Assembly: GCF_014904745.1 (NCBI RefSeq)
Contig: NZ_JACZCS010000050.1
Span: forward strand, 124,001-188,000
Reading direction: 5' to 3'
Source of the DNA: Oricola nitratireducens
Lineage (GTDB): Bacteria; Pseudomonadota; Alphaproteobacteria; Rhizobiales; Rhizobiaceae
DNA length: 64,000 bases
The notes under the pieces: model-generated
Databases searched by the model: none
The model's input: only the letters and a program-made list of their open reading frames with translations
What the model was told of the DNA's origin: nothing
Position numbers and translations under genes: made by a program
Part shown: piece by piece, positions 59,121 to 64,000 of the stretch
How the letters are laid out: each line of letters starts with the position of its first letter
Position numbering within the stretch: position 1 is the stretch's first letter

Positions 59121-59855
59121 TCACTTGGCGTTCCCTTTCGATCCACCGGAAATATGGGAGATCAACAACCGGTCCTCGCGGGTGCCGCGCTTTTCCAGCG
59201 CCTTGAGCCCGCCGGCCGCGTAGACCGCAACGGCAGACAGCAGCCTGGACAGGACCGCGGCCGAAGACCGGTCGAAGCGGAACCAGCCGCCGCGAGTAAC
59301 CCGGGCGATTTCGCGAAATGCCCGCTCCGCAACCGGATCGTGCCCCTCCTGAAAGACGAAAACCGGCACGCCGCGCAGTCCGAGCTCACCAGCCGCCTGC
59401 ACGAGGTCGTCGATCTTCTCCTCCATGGCGTCACCGATATAAACAAGCGCATTAATGCGGTTGTGGGCATGTTCCTTGGCCGCGTGTTTAAGGACCTTGA
59501 GAATCTGGGTGTGGCCACCGCGGCAATCGATCCGCGCCATCATGTCCGCGAGGGAATTGCCGTCGAACGCCCATTTCGATGACCGGCACTCACCGATCCC
59601 GCGAAAATAGACCAGCTGCATGGCGAGATCGCCGACGCCGGCGACGCTCTTGAACATCTCTGCCTGGATGGAGCAGGCAAGATCCCATGTCGGTTGGCGG
59701 CTCATCGTGGCATCAAGGGCAAGCACGATCCGCCCGCCGCCCTCGCCGCGCTTCGGGACCGACTTCGCCGCCTTCAGGAAAGCCGCGATATCGGCGCGCG
59801 GCGATGCCTGCCGTGCGGCCTCGTCCTTGCGCTTCGTGGAAATCGGTTTCGCCAT
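59121..59855 (-). CDS. VWA-domain protein
   Basis: Protein of 244 residues with a von Willebrand A-like fold. The MIDAS region is RIVLALDATMSRQPTWDLA, where DATMS replaces the classical DxSxS, so the metal site may be altered. Later NALVYIGDAMEE and VFVFQEGHDP strands fit the fold. No signal peptide. It overlaps no gene but is followed closely by the J-domain gene on the same strand, which suggests a joint function. No specific role is known. Confidence 0.85.
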   Translation of the reverse strand: MAKPISTKRKDEAARQASPRADIAAFLKAAKSVPKRGEGGGRIVLALDATMSRQPTWDLACSIQAEMFKSVAGVGDLAMQLVYFRGIGECRSSKWAFDGNSLADMMARIDCRGGHTQILKVLKHAAKEHAHNRINALVYIGDAMEEKIDDLVQAAGELGLRGVPVFVFQEGHDPVAERAFREIARVTRGGWFRFDRSSAAVLSRLLSAVAVYAAGGLKALEKRGTREDRLLISHISGGSKGNAK

Positions 59856-59932
59856 TGCAGAAATGTGGCATTTTCAAAGGCTCATGCAAGGCAATTCAAC
59901 CGAGCCAACGCCTTTGGGCAAAGCCGGACCGA

Positions 59933-60370
59933 TCAGATCAGGCCAAGATCGGCGAGTTCGTCACGCATATCGGCGGGCAACGCTTCGATGCCGCTCGCCC
60001 CGTTGCCGAGATCGGCAGGCGCATCCTCCGGCTTGTAATATCGCCAGCCCTGAAACGGGCGCTTCGGTTGCGACTGGGTCAGAACGACGTCCGGATCGAG
60101 GACGATCTGGCAGCGCGATATCCCCTCGCTGTCGACGATCGGGCGGATATCCACAATCCTCTGGCGGCACTGAACGCGGCCCTTGATCACCCAGTAAATA
60201 GAGCCCTCGCCAACGATCTCGCCGGCGCGCTTTGGGAACATCCGGGTGGTGTGGATATGCTCGGCCTTCTTGCCTGCCGCACGCATCTCGTCGCGGCGGA
60301 AATCGATCCACGCGCGCAGATCCTCGACGCTGTCGGCGCCAACGCACAGTTTGATGAGGTTCAAAGCCAT
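59933..60370 (-). CDS. DUF1489 family protein
   Basis: Protein of 145 residues beginning MALNLIKLCVGADSVEDL, the characteristic DUF1489 start, with HTTRMFPKRAGEIV, GSIYWVIKGRVQCRQRI and a C-terminal KRPFQGWRYY segment. The family is conserved in alphaproteobacteria and has no known function. No signal peptide or membrane span. It is the downstream neighbour of the serine deaminase on the same strand; 66 bases separate them. Confidence 0.92.
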   Translation of the reverse strand: MALNLIKLCVGADSVEDLRAWIDFRRDEMRAAGKKAEHIHTTRMFPKRAGEIVGEGSIYWVIKGRVQCRQRIVDIRPIVDSEGISRCQIVLDPDVVLTQSQPKRPFQGWRYYKPEDAPADLGNGASGIEALPADMRDELADLGLI

Positions 60371-60436
60371 GCCGTATGGTCTATGGCGCGGCGCGGCCGG
60401 GTCAAGCTTTGCGCATTGCCGTCCACAGGCGAAGCG

Positions 60437-61837
60437 TCAACAGGCGACGACGTTGACCGCAAGACCGCCTTGGCTCGTTTCCTTGTATTTCTCGTTCATG
60501 TCGAGGCCGGTCTGGCGCATCGTCTCGACACAGGCATCGAGCGGTACAAAATGCGTGCCGTCGCCCTTCAGGGCGAGCGACGCCGCCGTCACGGCCTTGA
60601 CCGCGGCAAGCGCGTTGCGCTCGATACACGGCACCTGGACAAGGCCCGCAACCGGATCGCAGGTCATGCCGAGATGGTGTTCGAGGGCAATTTCGGCGGC
60701 GTTTTCGACCTGTTCGGGCGTTCCGCCGAGGACTTCGGCGAGCCCGGCCGCGGCCATGGCGGCGGCGCTGCCGACCTCGCCCTGGCAACCAACCTCGGCT
60801 CCGGAAATCGATGCGTTGTGCTTGATCAACCCGCCGATAGCCGCGGACGTCAGCAGGAAATTGCGAATGTCCTCGGGTTTCGCCAATTCGTGGAACTTCT
60901 GCATGTATTTCAGGACGGCGGGCACGACACCGGCGGCACCGTTCGTCGGTGCGGTGACAACCCTGCCGCCGGCCGCGTTTTCTTCGTTGACCGCCATCGC
61001 GAAGGCCGCCAGCCAGTCATTGGCGAGCATCGGATTCGGGCGGTTCGACTGCCAGTCGCCGAGGAGCTGTTCGTGGATCTGGTGCGCACGGCGTTTCACC
61101 TTCAGCCCGCCGGGCAAAATGCCCTCGCCGCGCAACCCGCGTTCGATGCAGCCGTCCATCGCATCCCAGACAGCGTCGAGCTCCCGATCGAGTTCCGCCG
61201 GCGCGCGTCCGACCTCTTCGTTTGCCCGTTTCATCGCCGAAATCGACAGGCCGCTCTTCTTCGCCATTTGCAGCATTTCGGCGGCATTGCGGAAAGGATA
61301 CGGCACGTTCGACGGCTTTTCCTTGCCGGTCTCCGCCTTCACCTGCGCCAGTTCGTCCTCGCTGACGACAAAGCCGCCGCCGATCGAATAGTAGACCCGG
61401 CGCAACAGCATGCGCCCGTCGCGGTCATGGGCGAGAAAGGTCATCCCGTTGGCATGACCGGGAAGCGGATTGGCGCGGTCGAAGACGAGATCCGCCGCAG
61501 AATCGAAATCGTAGCGCGGATGGCCGGCCGGCGAGACGGACTTCTCCGCCTTTATGCGTTGCAGAATACCGTCGATGTCGTCGGGATCGATCTTGTCCGG
61601 CTCGTAACCCGCGAGACCCAGAATGACCGCCCGGTCGGTGGCGTGACCGACGCCGGTAAAGGCGAGAGACCCGTGCAGAGAGACCGACAGCCGCGCCACC
61701 TCGGCGCCGACAGGACGTGGCCAGTCGCCGTCGCGGATTTCGGCGAGAAAGCGGTTTGCGGCGGACATCGGCCCCATCGTGTGCGAGGAGGACGGTCCGA
61801 TACCGATCTTGTAGAGTTCGAAGACTGAGAGAAACAT
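60437..61837 (-). CDS. sdaA: L-serine ammonia-lyase, iron-sulfur type
   Basis: Deaminates L-serine to pyruvate and ammonia; 466 residues, the single-chain bacterial type with the alpha and beta parts fused. The N-terminal domain begins with GIGPSSSHTMGP. The C-terminal catalytic domain binds a [4Fe-4S] cluster through cysteines in GAEVGCQGEVGS, GMTCDPVAG and QVPCIERN; all three are present. ATG 61837 with GAGAGAAAC upstream. A strong inverted repeat lies 70 bases upstream, between it and a microprotein gene. Confidence 0.96.
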   Translation of the reverse strand: MFLSVFELYKIGIGPSSSHTMGPMSAANRFLAEIRDGDWPRPVGAEVARLSVSLHGSLAFTGVGHATDRAVILGLAGYEPDKIDPDDIDGILQRIKAEKSVSPAGHPRYDFDSAADLVFDRANPLPGHANGMTFLAHDRDGRMLLRRVYYSIGGGFVVSEDELAQVKAETGKEKPSNVPYPFRNAAEMLQMAKKSGLSISAMKRANEEVGRAPAELDRELDAVWDAMDGCIERGLRGEGILPGGLKVKRRAHQIHEQLLGDWQSNRPNPMLANDWLAAFAMAVNEENAAGGRVVTAPTNGAAGVVPAVLKYMQKFHELAKPEDIRNFLLTSAAIGGLIKHNASISGAEVGCQGEVGSAAAMAAAGLAEVLGGTPEQVENAAEIALEHHLGMTCDPVAGLVQVPCIERNALAAVKAVTAASLALKGDGTHFVPLDACVETMRQTGLDMNEKYKETSQGGLAVNVVAC

Positions 61838-61907
61838 GGAACCAATCGCCGTTGCACGTCCGCCAAGCTAGCAGAATGCGGTAATTGCGCGAATTGGGTT
61901 CCGACGC

Positions 61908-61937
61908 GCCTTGGCCATGTTACGACACGGCCAAGGC
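61908..61937. terminator. Hairpin between the 44-residue ORF and sdaA
   Basis: A 13-pair stem (61908-61920 with 61925-61937, one G-U pair) and loop TACG. There is no clean T-tract in the minus-strand direction. It probably ends the microprotein transcript or lies in the sdaA leader. Confidence 0.5.
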
Positions 61938-61976
61938 TTTGGAATAAATTTGGTTTCCGGCGTAGTCCGGAAAAGC

Positions 61977-62111
61977 CTACTTCGGTAAGGAAGCGGCCAC
62001 TTCAGCAACGTCGTTCATGCCCATGAGGTACACAACGACCATGACGCATGCGAATCCCGCCACTGCCCAGGCTGTCGTGCCCCAGCAGGATTTCTGGATT
62101 TTTTCATCCAT
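61977..62111 (-). CDS. 44-residue single-span membrane microprotein
   Basis: Short ORF with AGGGG nine bases before the ATG. The product starts MDEKIQKSCWGTTAW, has one hydrophobic span (WAVAGFACVMVVVYLMGM) and ends in a short polar tail (NDVAEVAASLPK). Two cysteines, one before and one within the span. The span and start signal support a real gene. It is followed by a strong hairpin and then sdaA. No family recognised; function unknown. Confidence 0.6.
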   Translation of the reverse strand: MDEKIQKSCWGTTAWAVAGFACVMVVVYLMGMNDVAEVAASLPK

Positions 62112-62334
62112 CAAGTATTGCCCCTGATTTGGATTGGCGCGGTTTGCCCGCGCTCTTTAGGAGGCGGCCGTATACGCCGGCCGAAATCCTTAATCAATCG
62201 CTAATATCGACATGTCAGACATGCGGATAAGGCGCCCCTGAATGCGCGCCGAAGATTCATTCCGTTCTTTCAATATGTTATGTGCATCCTCACGAACCAG
62301 CGAACAATCGCTTCACAAATTCAACGAAAGAGTC

Positions 62335-63132
62335 TCATTTCCGGAGAATTCCATCGATCCGTCCGGTCGCCGCATAAACGGCAAGGCCGACCCATTCGCG
62401 CATCGCGAGACTCACTTCCGCAAATGCCTGAATGGCGTCGTCGCGTCCGATTTCGAAGCGTTCGCGCCCGGTCGTGCGGTAATCGACGGGCCAGGCGATG
62501 AAGTCGATCCCCTGCTTGCGAAATGCGGCGGCGGAACGCGGCATGTGAAAGGCGGACGTGACGAGAAGCCATTTGCCGGTCGCATCCTTCGGGAGGACAG
62601 CCTTGGTGTAAACGGCATTCTGGTATGTGTTCATGGACCTGTCCTCGAGAATGAGGCGGTCCGCCGCTACGCCGAATGCATCGAAGAAGCGTTTGGAAAT
62701 CGCCGCATCGCCTTCGGTCTCGCCGATGAGGGAAGCTTCACCGCCGCTGACGACGACAGGCACCTTCGGATAAAGCCGCGCCAGACGCACTGCTTCCACA
62801 AAGCGATCACCTGATTCGCCGAGTTCGAAACCGCCACGCAACCGTGTGACGTCACCTTCGAAACCACCGCCAAGCACGATGATGCCTGCGACCTCGCCAG
62901 CCAAGGGCATAGCCGCCGGCCGCTCGTAGAGATTTTCCAGCGGCTGCAGCGCAAGCTTGCCGATATTCGTTTGCGACGTTCCCAGTACCAGAACGAGGCC
63001 CGCTGCGGCCAGCCACGCAATAAGCCACGCGCTCCGGCGAATCGACAACGCCAATAGCGCCGCGAACAGCAGACCGAGCAATCCTATCGGTTGAATGAGT
63101 AGCCAGCCGATTTTCGACAGGGGAAAGAACAT
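62335..63132 (-). CDS. YdcF/ElyC-like membrane protein (DUF218)
   Basis: Protein of 265 residues with two N-terminal spans (about 5-30 and 33-52) and a DUF218 domain (about 80-245). Signature parts: GIIVLGGGFEGDVTRLRGGFELGESGDRF, VVVSGGEASLIGETEGDA, RSMNTYQNAVYTKAVL and LLVTSAFHMPRSAAAFRKQG. The ElyC subgroup with N-terminal spans affects lipid carrier (undecaprenyl) metabolism and envelope integrity in E. coli; SanA and YdcF are other relatives. The exact reaction is not known. Divergent from the next gene. Confidence 0.92.
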   Translation of the reverse strand: MFFPLSKIGWLLIQPIGLLGLLFAALLALSIRRSAWLIAWLAAAGLVLVLGTSQTNIGKLALQPLENLYERPAAMPLAGEVAGIIVLGGGFEGDVTRLRGGFELGESGDRFVEAVRLARLYPKVPVVVSGGEASLIGETEGDAAISKRFFDAFGVAADRLILEDRSMNTYQNAVYTKAVLPKDATGKWLLVTSAFHMPRSAAAFRKQGIDFIAWPVDYRTTGRERFEIGRDDAIQAFAEVSLAMREWVGLAVYAATGRIDGILRK

Positions 63133-63304
63133 CGTGCCTCACCGTTCCCTTGTGCGGAAATTCGCCCCGCGAATCCGCTTCCCTTTTCGCTCACGCTTTT
63201 AGCATGGTACGCCCCAATCGGAGACGCGAACCGCCTATGCATCAGGCGCGCGCCGTGCAATAGCTGACGCATGCAACCCGTCGCAAACCTGCCCGCCGGT
63301 GACA

Positions 63305-64000
63305 ATGGCTGAGCCTGCAAAACGCAGGCGGATCGAGTGGATCGACCTTGCGCGCGGGATCGCCCTCGTCGCCATGGCGACCTACCATTTCAGCTGGGAT
63401 CTCGAGTTTTTCGGCTATCTCGATCCGGGCACGGCGGGAACCGGGCCGTTGAAATGGTATGCGCGAACGATCGCATCGAGCTTCCTGATTCTCGTCGGCA
63501 TCAGCCTCGTGTTGGCGCATGGCCGCGGCATTCGCTGGAACGGCTTCTGGAAGCGGTTCGGCATGGTCGTCGCTGCGGCCCTGGCGATCACGGTAGCCAC
63601 CTATTTCTTCACGCCCGACGCCTACGTATTCTTCGGAATCCTGCACGAGATCGCGCTCGCCAGCGCGCTCGGCCTCGCCTTCCTCCGCTTGCCCGCGATC
63701 GCGCTCGCTGCAATCGCGGCGGTATGGTTCAGCGTGCCGTGGTGGGCTGCATCGGATTTCTTTTCGCATCCGGCCCTCTTGTGGCTCGGGCTTTCCCCGA
63801 TCCCGCCGCGCTCGAACGATTTCGTGCCGGTCTTTCCCTGGTTCGCCGCCGTTCTTGCCGGCATGGCCATCGGACGGTTTCTCGTCGACACGAAGCTGAC
63901 GACCTGGCTGGCGGACCGCCCGCCGCATGCCGACCCGGCGACAGGAAGCTTGCGTTTTCTCGGCCGGCACAGCCTGATCACCTATCTGGTCCACCAGCCC
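63305..64000 (+). CDS. Heparan-alpha-glucosaminide N-acetyltransferase-like membrane protein (DUF1624), C-terminus outside window
   Basis: About 232 codons visible, running off the right edge. The start, MAEPAKRRRIEWIDLARGIALVAM, is followed by TYHFSWDLEFFGY, matching the HGSNAT catalytic domain family with the conserved R-x-x-x-x-D-x-x-R-G-x-A-x-x-x-M-x-x-x-H arrangement (catalytic His in HFSWD). Several spans follow: FLILVGISLVLAHGRG, VVAAALAITVATYFF, FFGILHEIALASALGLAFL. In bacteria, DUF1624 proteins are predicted inner-membrane acetyltransferases of sugars; the substrate is unknown. It is divergent from the YdcF-like gene. Confidence 0.88.
   Translation, partial: MAEPAKRRRIEWIDLARGIALVAMATYHFSWDLEFFGYLDPGTAGTGPLKWYARTIASSFLILVGISLVLAHGRGIRWNGFWKRFGMVVAAALAITVATYFFTPDAYVFFGILHEIALASALGLAFLRLPAIALAAIAAVWFSVPWWAASDFFSHPALLWLGLSPIPPRSNDFVPVFPWFAAVLAGMAIGRFLVDTKLTTWLADRPPHADPATGSLRFLGRHSLITYLVHQP

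Noticed and set aside
59687-61828. Plus-strand open frame of 713 codons opposite the VWA, DUF1489 and sdaA genes
   Set aside because: Runs antisense through three real genes; composition is that of a shadow frame.

Overview
The window is a GC-rich chromosomal segment from an alphaproteobacterium, most likely of the order Hyphomicrobiales (Rhizobiales). Gene content supports this: an EipB/DUF1849 envelope protein, IalB, a DUF1489 protein, LpxI in place of LpxH, a LexA operator of the alphaproteobacterial direct-repeat type, and the gene orders ppiD-trpD-trpC-moaC-moeA-lexA, gltX-gltA and rpsB-tsf-pyrH-frr-uppS-cdsA-rseP-bamA-lpxD-fabZ-lpxA-lpxI-lpxB. I cannot name the genus. Coding density is high, with many 1-4 nt overlaps. 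I see no prophage, insertion sequence or CRISPR array.

Left part (1-12.6 kb): a FrnE-like thiol oxidoreductase cut by the window edge and coupled to a YejA-like peptide-binding protein; a divergent IalB gene; mfd coupled to sdhE, divergent from recG; glmU with two hairpins in its leader; an EamA exporter; and a CcdA-type thiol transporter.

Accessory part (12.7-20 kb): a tRNA-Lys(UUU) gene with a likely promoter. About 1.1 kb downstream lies a 29/31-base imperfect copy of its 3' end, which looks like the second attachment site of a small integrated segment. That segment holds a 38-residue membrane microprotein and a VanZ-like gene. Next come a chemotaxis receptor, two small conserved-looking ORFs, an EEP-family nuclease/phosphatase and a sulfatase/phosphonate monoester hydrolase-like enzyme.

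Core metabolic part (20-35 kb): pyrG, secG and tpiA on the minus strand; divergent ppiD-trpD-trpC-moaC-moeA-lexA on the plus strand, with a LexA box in the lexA promoter; comEC convergent to lexA; then gltX and gltA, with a structured gltA leader.

Envelope and translation part (35-48 kb, minus strand): rpsB and tsf, then pyrH, frr, uppS and cdsA, then rseP, bamA and the lipid A genes. This array joins ribosome components, UMP, undecaprenyl-PP and CDP-diacylglycerol supply to outer-membrane assembly and lipid A synthesis. It ends convergently on gltA.

Right part (48-64 kb): eipB; ridA, a glycerophosphodiesterase, a GNAT/FemAB-like protein and a HIT protein; azlCD; clpS-clpA; a phasin; a D,D-carboxypeptidase with a SPOR domain; a membrane J-protein with a VWA protein; a DUF1489 protein; L-serine deaminase; a 44-residue membrane microprotein; a YdcF/ElyC-like protein; and the start of a heparan-alpha-glucosaminide N-acetyltransferase-like gene cut by the right edge.

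The window is mainly housekeeping. The observations most worth checking are the tRNA-Lys repeat and its 1.1 kb insert, three convergent gene pairs that share a palindromic stop tetranucleotide, the glmU and gltA leaders, the membrane microproteins, and the J-protein/VWA pair. I found no clearly new multi-gene system.
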